A DNA stretch of 64,000 nucleotides. Source: Rhizomys pruinosus. Taxonomy: Eukaryota; Chordata; Mammalia; Rodentia; Spalacidae. The notes beneath the pieces were generated by a model. The model did no database searches and was not told where the DNA came from. It saw only the letters and a list, made by a program, of their open reading frames with translations. Positions 11,927 to 22,381 of the stretch are shown piece by piece (within the stretch, counting starts at the first letter, position 1; each line of letters begins with the position of its first letter). Location of the stretch: assembly GCA_009823505.1 (NCBI GenBank), contig VZQC01006876.1:2377285-2441284 (forward strand), given 5' to 3'. Position numbers and translations under genes: made by a program.

Positions 11927-12175
11927 GGGGCTGGAGAGATGGCTCAGCGGTTAAGAGCACCGACTGCTCTTGCAGAGGACTCAGGTTCAATTCCCAGCAC
12001 CCACATGGCGGCTAAGAACTGTCTTTAAACCAGGCGTGGTGGCACATGCCTTTAATCCTAGCACTTGGGAGGCAGAGGCAGGTGGATCTCTGTGAGTTCA
12101 AGGCCAGCCTGATCTACATAGTGAGTTCTAGGCCAGCTGGGACTAAAGGGAGACCCTGTCTCAAAAAGGCCAAAA

Positions 12176-12220
<45 letters not shown>
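11927..12220 (+). mobile_element. Dimeric B2-B1 SINE, copy 1
   Basis: The B2 head and tRNA-like region (GGGGCTGGAGAGATGGCTCA through GGCGGCTAAGAACTGTCTTT) occupy 11927-12027. They pass without a tail into a complete B1 at 12028 (CCAGGCGTGGTGGCACATGC) ending at about 12176, then (AAAT)n to 12220. The B1 carries the variant GGGACTAAAGGGAGACC instead of the usual GGGGCTACAGGGAGACC. The same fusion point recurs at 16 kb, 18 kb and 24.6 kb, which argues for an amplified dimer rather than chance neighbours. Confidence 0.85.
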
Positions 12221-12223
<3 letters not shown>

Positions 12224-13200
12224 TGTAACTGAAGCTCAGTAACACATTATAACGGCTATAAATTACTAATATGATTTCATTGTAAGGGGAAGCTAAATGT
12301 TCACTAGAGCATTCTAAAGGCAAAACAATCTCTTGGGCTAGTTAAGGGTATCTGCTGTACAAACATAAAGGCCAGCACCCACATAATGAGCCGGGCATGG
12401 TCCGATCAACTCCCATCCTCCCCATCGCCTCCTTCAGCTGTGTCTCGCCCTCCTTGTCCTCTGCATTGTGAGCCAGTTTCCCATGATGCAGACCCCTAGT
12501 CACCCTCTTTCAGCATCCATAGTCTCTTTCTCTTCCTCCTCGTCTCCCTTCCCACCACCTAGTACCACTGGCAGACCTGGTTGGCCTTCTTTGCACGGCA
12601 GTGCTCTTTATGAGCCCACTACCCGGCCCCTTCCTGCTGCCATCATGTGAATGACACTTACCAAAGTATTTTACATCATACCCAGCTTGGTTTCCAGGAG
12701 GCTTAATCCAAGTCTAACCCAGCCCCTGCTCCTTCATCTAATTCCAACCCGTCCAAGGGCCATGTCCCCACAGGAGCATCTCTGCCCTCCAGTAACCTTC
12801 CAACCTCTGCTCCCACCGGGCTTTTCAGTTACTCAGGGCTTTTACAGATAGACCAGCCCTTTATCTCCCCTGGCTACACTGTTACCACTCAAAGCCAGTT
12901 CTCTATGCTGACCTCTACAGAGCCCCTGGAGCCACTAGCAGCCTTCAGTCAGTACAAACAGATCTCGCCTACTGCAATGTTCATCTCAGCACCCACTCCA
13001 GCCCAATTACCAGGGTCCTCTCAAGCTTTCATCCTACAAATGTCTGTCATTCCCTGTCACTCTACCATGTTGACCTCTACCTTCCCTGTTCTCAGAGAAA
13101 ATACCCTCTGAAGGTTCAGCCAAGGAAGGGTTCACCCGAGGGTCACATTCTCTGGATCTAGGTGATTAGAACCCACTGATACCTGCTTTGTTGTTGTTGC
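12221..13200. other. No gene seen; repeat-poor, C/T-rich
   Basis: The part 12400-13100 is pyrimidine-rich with three short open frames on the plus strand, none with a recognisable motif. No SINE or L1 wording. Confidence 0.4.
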
Positions 13201-13205
13201 GGTGG

Positions 13206-13300
13206 TGGTTTGGTTTGGTTTGGTTTGGTTTGGTTTGGTTTGGTTTGGTTTGGTTTGGTTTGGTTTGGTGGTTTGGTCTAGTTTGGTTTGGTTTGGGTTT
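13206..13300 (+). repeat. (GGTTT)n microsatellite, tail of adjacent B1
   Basis: About 18 pentamer units with two interruptions, lying on the tail side of the minus-strand B1. Read on the other strand it is an expanded AAACC-type tail. Confidence 0.95.
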
Positions 13301-13301
13301 A

Positions 13302-13458
13302 TTAAGACAGGGTCTCCCTATAGCCCCAGCTGGCCTAGAACTCACTATGTAGAGCAGGCTGGTCTCTGTCTCACAGAGATCTACCTGCCTCTGCCTCTGC
13401 CTCTGCCTCTGCCTCTGCCCGAGTGCTGGAATTATAGGTCTGTACCACCACACCCAGA
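13302..13458 (-). repeat. B1 SINE with expanded internal hexamer
   Basis: Complete B1 on the minus strand. The GAGGCA unit (TGCCTC on plus) is repeated about six times at 13385-13420, whereas a normal B1 has one or two. Confidence 0.9.
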
Positions 13459-13489
13459 TTGTGGGGACACCCACCTTAAGGATTCCTGA

Positions 13490-13639
13490 AAGAGGGCAAG
13501 ATGGTTCATTCAGCAGGTAAGGTTCCTTGCTGTCAGACCTGAATTTGATCTCCAGGACCCACATGGTGGAGGAAGCGAACGGACTCCCTGAGTTGTCCTC
13601 TGACCTCTACGTTCATGTTATGGCATGTATACCACCTAC

Positions 13640-13698
<59 letters not shown>
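13490..13698 (+). repeat. B3 SINE with (GA)n
   Basis: B3 body from AGGGCAAGATGGTTCATTCA through TTGTCCTCTGACCTCTACG, then a (GA)n run at 13641-13698 in its 3' region. Confidence 0.8.
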
Positions 13699-13702
<4 letters not shown>

Positions 13703-13739
13703 CACATAAATGTAATAAAAACTTAATGCCTGAAAGAAC

Positions 13740-14080
13740 TCACCTTGAGGGAGAGTACCATGTGCCTCACTACAGAGTACTGGGTGACAGTGAGTACTAG
13801 GTGACAGTACTGGATACCTCTCTGGGGAGTATTCAGTACCTTACTAGAGAGTATCAGATGCCTTTCTGGTGAGTGTTGGATGTTTGTTGAAGGGTATTGG
13901 GCTGCATTGGAAAGTACTGGATACCTTGCTGGGAGGACTGAGTGTCTCACTTGGAGATTGCTGAGAAGTATCCAATCCCTGACTGTAGAATATTTGGTGA
14001 TTCCCTGGAAACTGCTGGATGCCGCTTGCTGAGGAGTATTGGGTACCACACTGGAGAATATTGTTGCTGGGAAGTATCCC
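13740..14080 (+). repeat. Degenerate minisatellite with ~22-bp unit
   Basis: Successive units read CCTTACTAGAGAGTATC.., CCTTTCTGGTGAGTGTT.., CCTTGCTGGGAGGACTG.. and similar, spaced about 19-22 nt and ending TGGAT(A/G). The 156-residue minus-strand frame shows a matching repeated Val-Leu-Ser / Asn-Thr-Pro-Gln pattern, which follows from the tandem DNA and is not evidence of a gene. Confidence 0.75.
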
Positions 14081-14084
14081 GAGA

Positions 14085-15146
14085 TGGTGTTGAGTTGGAG
14101 GAGTCTGGGACACCACAGCAACCCCAATCTACACATAAGCTCAAGTGATAGGAGAGAGGTCTTGAAGAAATGCAGTCTGCAAAGAAAGACCAAGAAAGAG
14201 GAATGAAGCTGAGATGCCCAGAGGTGAGAGCAGTCAGGATGCCAGGATGCCCCCCCTCCCCCCGGGTTCCCATGACGTCAGCCTGGCTTTCCTTCCATTG
14301 GCTTCCTGAAACTTCCCTGACACCATCAACGGATCCCACTTTACTTAGGCTAAGGAGGTTTTTGTTTCTTGCCACCATCCCATCCTCGACTGAGGCACCT
14401 TTCAACACAGCTGCGGCATTGTCCCCACCACCCACTTTCCATTCTTTTCTTCCACTGGAATCTGTTTGCCCGTGACTATTGATACAGTCACACAGCACAC
14501 AGGGCCTTATTTTTCCCTTGAACAAATGCTGTCTGGCGTCATCCCAAAGACAACAAGCAGTGGCCCATGACTTAATCACACAACAGGTGAGCCATGCTGT
14601 GCCAACATTTACACTAACTTGTCTCAGACCTGCTTGAATTCTTTGCCTCCTAGAGTTTCCCAACAACAATCCTGAGCACTTGGATTAATTTGTGGGGTAG
14701 CCAGAAATTCTCGACACCTGTGTCCCCCAGCAGCAGGAGGTACTCCAGCTGTGAGGGCAGAGCTCTGTGTAGGAGGAAGCATGGGCGAAAAGGATCCCAA
14801 AGAGCATTCTTTATCACAAGTCACATAGACCTTCCGCAGTAAGATTAATGGTTTCCATAGCAACCGATAAACCCCAGAGCCCTCAGAAGACTAGAGCGTT
14901 CTCAAACTCCTTGGACAAGGGTACCTACCCTCTGAAACAGCCCCTTTCTGCCAAAAGCCAATCTTCCTTTTGTTTTGGTCAAAAGTAAATTTTTTCTTTC
15001 ACATTCACAACTGATTTTTTTAAAAAACAAAGTACACTACTCTATTGTACTGGAAGATAGGAAGTTCCTACCATGACACTGGAATTTTTTGTCCAGTGTT
15101 GTAGCTGGAGAATATAAAAGAAGACTGGTCTGTGGTTTCTTCCCTC

Positions 15147-15150
<4 letters not shown>
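14085..15150. other. No gene seen; repeat-poor
   Basis: No SINE or L1. Open frames of 240, 101 and 79 residues lack recognisable domains, and the largest runs into the minisatellite. Confidence 0.4.

Positions 15151-15154
<4 letters not shown>

Positions 15155-15237
<83 letters not shown>
15155..15237 (+). repeat. (CT)n microsatellite
   Basis: About 41 CT dinucleotides with almost no interruption. The flanking open frames are Ser/Leu or Arg/Glu repeats from this tract. Confidence 0.97.
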
Positions 15238-15239
<2 letters not shown>

Positions 15240-15241
<2 letters not shown>

Positions 15242-15787
15242 CTCCTCCCCCTCCCCCTTTACCCCACACTTGTTTTCAGCCTTCACTTTCAGATGAAACA
15301 CTTGCTATCACATGTGGCTCATGGATTTGAACGAATCCTTTTGGGAGTGTTTCCAAACAGGAGGGACACGCTCTGGTGCTCTGGCAAGGGCTCAGTTCTA
15401 ACTGACAAACAGTAGGTGCTTTTCCTCTTTGGACAAAGGCCCACAACTTTGAGAGGTGTTGAGATGTTCCATTCTGTCCTTCCTCGAAGCCTGCTCTTTC
15501 AAGGGCCACTGTTTGAAATGGGGACTGGCACTCTAGATTAGAAAAAGCAAAAACATGCTCTTTTCGTTTGCTTTATTTTTTCAACTTTGTTTTTCCATTT
15601 TTAAATGATTTGTCAAAATATAAAAATGATACATGTTTATGGGCCAATGTATATATGTATATATATACATATATATGCATAGACATTTTGTAACATTTAA
15701 ATCAGGGTAAATATATCAATCTCCTCAAACCTTTCTTTTTTAAACATTTTTGTGGTGCTGGTCTTCTAACTCACTTGCTAAGCCTCC

Positions 15788-15824
<37 letters not shown>

Positions 15825-15825
15825 N
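15240..15825. other. No gene; A/T-rich, ends in a T-run and an N
   Basis: Includes an alternating TA-rich stretch at 15650-15676 and a T32 run (15793-15824) followed by a single N at 15825. Confidence 0.6.
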
Positions 15826-15848
15826 GATCAGTGATGGATAGGACCGTG

Positions 15849-15850
15849 TG

Positions 15851-15890
<40 letters not shown>

Positions 15891-16114
15891 AGATAGGGTC
15901 TCCCTTTAGTCCCAGCTGGCCTATAGACCAGGCTGGCCTTGAACTCACAGAGATCCACCTGCCTCTGCCTCCCCAGTGCTGGGATTAAAGGCATGTGCCA
16001 CCATGCCCAGCACTAAAGACAGTTCTTAGCCGCCATGTGGGTGCTGGGAATCGAACCCAGATCCTCTGCAAGAGCAGTCAGTGCTCTTAACCACTGAGCT
16101 ATCTCTCCAGCCCC
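15849..16114 (-). mobile_element. Dimeric B2-B1 SINE, copy 2, with (TG)n tail
   Basis: On the minus strand, a B2 head (ending at 16114 in CTCTCCAGCCCC on plus) joins a B1 at about 16013 through AAGAACTGTCTTTAGTGCTG. The B1 keeps the GGGACTAAAGGGAGACC variant. The tail is a (CA)n read as (TG)n at 15849-15888. Same architecture as copy 1. Confidence 0.87.
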
Positions 16115-16408
16115 TGCCCCTTTGTTTATGGTTAAAACATTAGAAAACTTTTCTTCTCATTTTTTGAAAGACATTATATAATCCACTGTTGTCTATAGTC
16201 AGTCACCAACTATGCAAGAACATAACAGGGCTTAACACCAGGGCTTCTCATGCCTGTCTAAATGAAGCTTGAATCCATTGATTTATTTACATTTCTTTGA
16301 CTTTTTGATTGGTTCCCAGAAGTAGCAGTAATTAGGAATTACAACTCCTCTGGCTACACTGCTCCATGCTTTGTTGTTATTGTTTTATTGGTTTTGTTAG
16401 ATTTTTTT
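16115..16408. other. No gene seen
   Basis: A/T-rich unrecognised sequence. Confidence 0.4.
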
Positions 16409-16556
16409 CTTTTTGTCTTTTCAAGATAGGGTCTCCCTGTAGCCCCAGCTGTCCTGGAACTCACTGTGTAGACCAGGCTGGCCTTGAACTCACAAAGATC
16501 CACCTACCTCTGCCTCCCATGTGCTAGGATTAAAGGCATGCACCACCACACCCAGC
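16409..16556 (-). repeat. B1 SINE with target duplication
   Basis: Complete minus-strand B1. GTTTTG(T/G)TAGATTTTT flanks it at about 16390-16406 and 16558-16573. Confidence 0.9.
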
Positions 16557-16599
16557 AGTTTTGGTAGATTTTTAGTTCTGGTCATTGTTGCTGTGTTGA

Positions 16600-16706
16600 G
16601 ACAGGGTCTCACAATGTAGCCCTGGCTAGCTGGCTTTGAGCTTGTGCAATCCTCCTTCCTCTGTTTCTGGAGTGCTGAGATCCTCAGTGTGAACCACCAT
16701 GCCAGG
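16600..16706 (-). repeat. Old B1-like SINE
   Basis: GAGACAGGGTCTCACAATGT, then GTGAACCACCATGCCAGG match a diverged, shortened B1 in reverse. Confidence 0.65.
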
Positions 16707-16719
16707 TGGACAGTTTTTA

Positions 16720-17340
16720 ATAAAATTTTTGTATTTATTCTTTGATAATGTCATGCATGTATATAGCTTATCTGAGCATCATCCACGTACTCTCTTACCC
16801 CTCTTCCACTCCCTCTGATGCACTTCTTCCTGATTTCTCTCTCCTACTTTTATATCTTTTACTTTTTATGACCCACTGAGTTGAATTAGGATTGCTTTCA
16901 TGAACATGGGTGTGGGGTTATTTACCAGAAAAATGACTCCCCCTCCTTCACTAGCCATTAACTGCCAATAACTCCTCCACTAGGGGTGTGGTCCCATAAC
17001 CCTCTCCCCAGCCATTCTAGAATGTTCATGGGCTCCATCTTGTGTTGGCCAGTATGCAAGTAATCGCAGCTGCTGTGAGTTCATGAGGGCCACAGTCCTG
17101 TCACGTCCAGATGACAGCACTTTACAGCACGCCCCCATTCTCCACTTCCTATTCTTTTGGCCCCTTCTTCCGCAATGTTCCCTGAGCCTTTCAGATGGGG
17201 AATGTGATATAGCTGTCCTGTTTACGGCTGAGCACTTAGCCGTAAACGGCTTAGCACTTGTTCTAAGTAACTCAACCAGTTATGAGTCTCTGCATTAGTC
17301 TTCTCCCACTACAAAGAGAAGTGTCTCTGGTCAAAGATGA
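16720..17340 (-). mobile_element. L1 3' region fragment
   Basis: TTCATGAGGGCCACAGTCCT, CAATGTTCCCTGAGCC and GATATAGCTGTCC follow the order of a rodent L1 3' UTR read in reverse. A perfect 10-bp inverted repeat (GTTTACGGCT, 17220-17229 and 17238-17247) sits in it. Confidence 0.7.
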
Positions 17341-17980
17341 GAGAAACACTAATAGGTAGAAATATAAATATTTTTTTTAAAAGTTTGGTAACATGTTCAT
17401 TTGGCAAAACAACACCGACTTTATTTTTATAAGATGAATAAGAAGGTGATAATGATGGGAAACATGACTGAAAGTACAGCTATTGCCTTATCCATGTGTG
17501 TGCTGCTATAACAAAATATGACAGCTGGGCATAAGAAATTATTTGGTGTATCTGCAAGTTTGCAACTCAACTAAACCTGTAATTGCACCTATTAGTGTTA
17601 GTTCCATCTCCAGTGCCCACTCATCTCCATTTACTCAAGAATGAAGGTTTCCTGAGAGACTCTTGGATCTAATATCCAGGGAGTTTTGGGAGAATTGAGA
17701 TATTTGGACTTCTTTGTTCCATGCCAAATAATTAGACTTAAATGCTGAAACTAATGTTAATTATAAAAACCTCAATTAGTATTTTTTGGTACTAGAATAA
17801 TTTCACAGGCAATTTAAAAAAGCAGAAGAATGGGGCTTACGTACCTGTAGTAAAACCCACTCAGTTGTCCAATATTTTAGGACAAACAACCTATTGGGCA
17901 TAAAAGTCAACTACGATCACAATAGGTGTGTAATTATAAGTTCCACATATGACAACCTTTAAAAGCTTAGTGCTAGTTGT
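17341..17980. other. No gene seen
   Basis: A/T-rich and unrecognised; may be part of an older L1 but I cannot show it. Confidence 0.35.
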
Positions 17981-17981
17981 C

Positions 17982-18092
17982 GGACTGGAGAGATGGCTCC
18001 ATGGTTAAGAGCACCGACTGCTCTTGCAGAGGACCTGGGTTCAATTCCCACATGGTGGCTAAGAACTGTCTTTAAGCAGGGCGTGGTGGCGC
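17982..18092 (+). mobile_element. Dimeric B2-B1 SINE, copy 3, cut inside the B1 head
   Basis: B2 head GGACTGGAGAGATGGCTCC, internal 9-nt loss in CCCACATGG, then AAGAACTGTCTTTAAGCAGG, which is the same fusion point as copies 1, 2 and 4. Only about 18 nt of B1 (GCAGGGCGTGGTGGCGCC) remain before unrelated sequence. Confidence 0.75.
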
Positions 18093-18465
18093 CCTCCAAA
18101 TATTGTCAAGTTCCCCCCCACATTTTAAACCAACTAACAAATTCTGATCCCTAGAACAAGATAGAATCATAGAAATAATTCACAGATATATTTGAGGATT
18201 TAAGTGAGAATCAAATTTGACTTAGCTACACTGGTTCATGGGCGTTTCTACTTCACACCAAGGGCTTTTAGGTGACAGTGCATAAAATATTAAAAGTTAA
18301 CAAATGACAGTTTATAAACTGTGGACCAAATGTATGGTGGATTACATTTAGTAGGAGGATTACATTACATAGGAGGAGAGTGGGGGATCAGGGGACGCAG
18401 ATGGGGGAGGTCTAGACTTGATTGAGATCTGTGGTATGAAACTGCAAAAGCTTAATAAAAAATAG
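18093..18465 (+). mobile_element. Probable L1 3' end
   Basis: The last part, GGGGGAGGTCTAGACTTGAT through GTATGAAACTGCAAAAGC and AATAAAAAATAG, parallels the 3' ends of the L1 pieces at 24.2, 49.5 and 59.1 kb. The upstream boundary is uncertain. Confidence 0.55.
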
Positions 18466-18960
18466 TTCAAAATGAATATCCTGTTAGATTTACAAAGAAG
18501 ACCTAAAAAGTCTTTAAATATCCAGCAATAAAGAGCTACACTAATAGATTATATCATATCAATACAATAAAGGGTTAAAATAAGGTTAAATATGATTGTT
18601 ATGATATAGAAAATGTTCACTATATAATTTGAGAAGCAATATGTGTAGTATTTGAGAAACAATATGATACAGTTTGTATGAAAAGAAAATTTTAAAAATG
18701 TGTATATACATGTTTACTTATACATGGTTGTAAATGCATAAATGTCAGAAAACAACATAATAAGACTTTTTTATCTTAAAAAAAAAAAACATCAGAGGCT
18801 GTGTAACTTGTATAGACTTGATGTCTTGTGGTTCTGGGGGGCTGAGAAGTCTAAGGTCAAAGGACCAGCATCTATCTAAAAAGGGCCTTCTGGCTGTGTC
18901 ATTCCATAGCAGAAGAGCAAAGAGAGGGAAAGAGATGGAGACAGAAGTTGTCCTTTATTA
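18466..18960. other. No gene; A/T-rich
   Basis: Unrecognised A/T-rich DNA with an A-run at 18778-18790. Confidence 0.45.
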
Positions 18961-18965
18961 TGAAT

Positions 18966-19158
18966 TCTGTGTGTGCATGTGTGTGTGTGTGCATGTACCT
19001 GCGTGTGCATGTGCATGTGTGCACCTATGTGTGCATGCATGTGTATGTGTGTGTGCATGTGTTCATGGATGTGCATGTGCGTGTGTGTATGCATGTACCT
19101 GCATATGCATGTGCACGCGCGCGCGCACGTGTGTGTGTGTTTGTGTGTGTGTGTGGTG
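18966..19158 (+). repeat. TG/CATG-rich repeat with a (GC)n core
   Basis: Alternating purine-pyrimidine DNA: TGTGCATG units, then CACGCGCGCGCGCACG at about 19112-19130, then (TG)n. Open frames in three phases and both strands are translations of it. Confidence 0.93.
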
Positions 19159-19179
19159 TGCGTCCGCGCAGGCATCCAC

Positions 19180-19637
19180 ATCTACATCTGCCCTCAGAAG
19201 CACTTTTATAATAAATGTCATTATTATTAAAATACCTACAAAAATAATTTAATGGTGTATATTGGCCTTCTGTCACTAAATAAATATCAGAAAGATAGAC
19301 ATAAGGAAAAAAAGATTTTTATTTTAATAAGTTTTGGAAGTTTCAGTCCTTAATTGATTGGTGGTGTTGCTTTAGCCATGTGGTGAGACAGAGCATGTGG
19401 CATAGCAAAGCTACTCACCTCATGACCAGGAAGTGAAAAAAGAGAGAAGGAAGGTTCCAGGACTCATTATCCCACCACTCAAGGGCATACTGAAGACTAA
19501 AAGACTTCCCACTAGACCCCACCCCCTAAAGATTCCAATAGTGCCACACAGGGAACCAAGACTTTAATGCGACGGTCTTCAGGGTCCTTTCAGACCCAAC
19601 TATAGCAGTGGTTGCATAAGCATCTGGTTAGTTTTTA
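19180..19637. other. No gene; wording of an old interspersed repeat
   Basis: Positions about 19490-19610 (CTTCCCACTAGACCCCACCC, CCAATAGTGCCAC) resemble a common mammalian repeat I cannot name. Confidence 0.4.
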
Positions 19638-19885
19638 AAGTAATTTTTAAATTTTATTTATTTTTGTATGTGTATGAGTGTACTGTCTGCATGTAGGTTT
19701 GTGCACCCGTGTCGTACAATGCCGCGGAGGTCAGAAGAGGGTCTCGGATTCTCCTGGAACTGGAGTTCTCCTGGAATTGGAGTTACAGATGGTTCTTAGC
19801 CGCCATGTGGGTGCTGGGGATTGAACCCAGGTCCTCTGCAAAAGCAGTTGGTGCTCTTGACCGCTAGGCTATCTCTCCAGCCCCA
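19638..19885 (-). repeat. B2 SINE with 17-bp target duplication
   Basis: Full minus-strand B2. CATCTGGTTAGTTTTTA is at 19621-19637 and 19886-19902. It landed at the start of an LTR-like repeat. Confidence 0.93.
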
Positions 19886-19889
19886 CATC

Positions 19890-20287
19890 TGGTTAGTTTT
19901 TATTGTCAACCTGATACAACCCAGAGTCACCTGAGAAGAAGGGAACTCAAAGCATTGCCTCCATCAGATTGGCCTGTGGGCACATCTGTGGGGTATTTTC
20001 TTGATAGCTAATTTGTGTGGGAGAGCCCATCCCAGTGGGCAGCACCATCCTTAGGCTGTATAAGAAAACTACTATTTCCGGGCCTGGTGGTACATGCCTT
20101 TAGTCTCAGCACACAGGAGGCAGAGGCAGGCGGCGGATCTCTGTGAGTTCAAGGCCAGCTTGGTCTCCATAGTGAGTTCCAGACCAGCTAGGGCTTCATG
20201 GAGACCCTGTCTCAAAAAGAACTCCACCCACACCCACCAAAAAAGAAATAAAGAAAGAAGGAAGGAAGGAAGGAAGGAAGGAAGGAA

Positions 20288-20361
<74 letters not shown>

Positions 20362-20575
20362 AGGAAAGAAGGAAAGAAGGAAAGAAAGAAAGAAAAGTAG
20401 CTAAGTAAGAAGCCAGAGCTGAAGCCAGCCAGCAGCATGGTTTCTGTTTCAGTTCCTGCTCTAACTTCCCTCAGTGATGATGGACTGTGACCTGGAAGTA
20501 TAAGCTGCAATAAACCTTTTCTTTCCCCTAAATTACTTTTGGTGATGGTGTTTACCATAGCAACAGAAAAGCAAC
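19890..20575 (+). mobile_element. Solo LTR-like repeat, interrupted by a B1
   Basis: Starts TTAGTTTTTATTGTCAACCT, includes GGCCTGTGGGCACATCTGTG, then after the B1 insert GCAATAAACC and ends CATAGCAACAGAAAAGCAAC. It has ERVL-type solo LTR character (short, with a polyadenylation signal near the 3' end, no internal genes). Same family as 41435 and 42637. Class inferred. Confidence 0.6.
20078..20396 (+). repeat. B1 SINE with long (GGAA)/(GAAA)n tail
   Basis: B1 body to about 20220 and a tetranucleotide tail at 20246-20396. Lys/Glu-rich and Phe/Leu-rich open frames here are artefacts. Confidence 0.92.
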
Positions 20576-20579
20576 ATAG

Positions 20580-20998
20580 GACAGTAACTTCCTACTCTTT
20601 CTAAACAACACACAAACATTATTTTTTTTATTTAGCTTCTACTATCCCAACGCTTCTTAAGAATTTGTCTGCAAGTCTTATTATTAAACCAGTGAACAAT
20701 GAAATCTTTTAGCCAGACTGGTGTTGTCTTGTTACACAAGCCTCAGATGTACGTTGTACCCAGTGACTGGGTTAGACGTCAGGATACTTTACAGACTGTC
20801 AGGGCTCCACTGCTGGGTGGAAATATCCCCTGAACAGGTGGTTTGTTCTGTTCTCCCTGTCTGTGTATTGTGTTGCCACCTGCCCTTATCTTTGGTGCAA
20901 AATACCAAGACCTTCCCACTCAGAGAGAGGAGCTTAGACAAATGATTGGCACTGATTCTCAAGCCATCCTCGATCCTTTGGTGGAAAATAACCAAGTC
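20580..20998. other. No gene seen
   Basis: Unrecognised sequence. The open frame at 20721-20945 (74 residues) has no domain I know. Confidence 0.4.
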
Positions 20999-20999
20999 G

Positions 21000-21222
21000 G
21001 GATCTAGAGTGATGGCTCAGCAGTTAAGAGCACTTGCTGCTCTTGCAGGGGATTCAGTTTCAGTTCCCAGCACCCACATCAGGCAGCTCACAACTCCCTG
21101 TAACATCAGCTCTAGGGAGTCAGACTCCCTCTTCTGGCCTCCAGAGCACTGCACACACATGGTGCACACACAGGAATACACACAGGCACATAAGAGTTTT
21201 AAAATTTTAGAAAAATAATAAA
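21000..21222 (+). repeat. B2 SINE, older subtype
   Basis: GATGGCTCAGCAGTTAAGAG, then TCTTCTGGCCTCCAGAGCAC resembles the classic mouse-type B2 more than the local young type. Confidence 0.88.
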
Positions 21223-21225
21223 TTC

Positions 21226-21356
21226 AGCTGGACATGGTGGTAAACACCTTTAATCCACAGCACTTGAGAGGCAGAGGCAGGCGGATCTCTATAAGATTGA
21301 GAGTTCTAGGCCAGCTGGGGCTACAAGGGAAACCTGTCTCAAACAAAACAAAAACA
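21226..21356 (+). repeat. B1 SINE, internally shortened
   Basis: Head AGCTGGACATGGTGGTAAAC. The segment between GGATCTCT and GAGTTCTAGG has lost about 25 nt of the usual B1 middle. Confidence 0.85.
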
Positions 21357-21359
21357 AAT

Positions 21360-22340
21360 TCACTAACATAGAAAGATCATCATAGCAATATATCGTTAAT
21401 TAAAGCATCACTTTGTAAAAGGTACACCCCGGGATTGGATTCAGGAAGACTGGGATGTCAAAGGCAGATGGAGAAGAAAGTACAAAGAGACTATTGCAAT
21501 AATTCAAAGTGAGGCTGGCCTGGACCAGTGCCCTGAAGGTGCTGAGAATGACAAATTCTGATTTGTTAAATAGCAAATCATTAAGATTTTCTCATAGATT
21601 ATATAGAAAACCTTATTTGGACTCAATTACATCTGTCCACATGCTTGGGCCTAGAGATTACCCATCATACTAAGAGGGAGTGACCAATTTATTATATCAG
21701 TCAGAACAGGCTAGGTTATATATGTAACAAACAACCCTACCCTCTTTGTGGATTAATAGAAAACTTAGTTGTCTCTCCATCTTCTGCCCAACACAGGTCA
21801 GTTCATCATAGTCATTGAGAAACCCACACTGACAGAGCTGATCTCAGCACAAACTTCCACAGTCTCAACCACAAGAAAAGGAGCTTGGTGAATTGCTTCA
21901 CTCTGCTCACACTTAATTGACAAAGCAATAGTGAACATTCTTATCAGTTGGCTTGATTAGGATGAGTCAGATCCCTGAATAACATCTACCAGATGAAATC
22001 CAGTTTCAGGGCCTAAGAACTTGAAGGTTGAACATGCCATAATGGGAAATCTCTGTCCGTAGCAGTCAGCATATCTGTTCAGGTATGTTCCATCCCATGT
22101 ATGTACATGTGAGGTATATATGTACACATAAATGTATCCTATAAAAGCCATAGAAAGAATGAGTTAGTGTTTGGGGATCCTGGATATACACCCTATGAGT
22201 GTTTTCTGAATGTACACACCATCTATAGCCATACCACCTTGAATGTGCCTGATCTTGTCTGAATACACACGTCACAGAGGCAGAGTTGGTCAAAAGGAAA
22301 CATGGGTTTTGAATCACATAGAAGCTGAACATGAAGAGAG
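21360..22340. other. No gene seen; includes a possible old repeat also found at 26.7 kb
   Basis: About 21960-22090 shares the order ACATCTACCAGATGAAATCC, then TCTCTGTCCGTAGCAG, with 26665-26790. Otherwise unrecognised. Confidence 0.4.
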
Positions 22341-22381
22341 AAGAATAAGAAAAAGAAAAAAGAAAAAAAAAAAAAAAAGAA

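Noticed and set aside
13202..13564. Asn-Gln-Thr-Lys-Pro pentamer repeats in a 132-residue frame, and possible telomere-like DNA
   Set aside because: (GGTTT)n is a B1 tail microsatellite. The unit is not the vertebrate telomere hexamer TTAGGG.
14170..14669. 240- and 101-residue overlapping frames
   Set aside because: No recognisable domain, no splice or start context, and part lies in the minisatellite.
20094..20558. Lys/Glu-rich and Phe/Leu/Ser-rich frames
   Set aside because: They arise from the (GAAA)/(GGAA)n tail of a B1.
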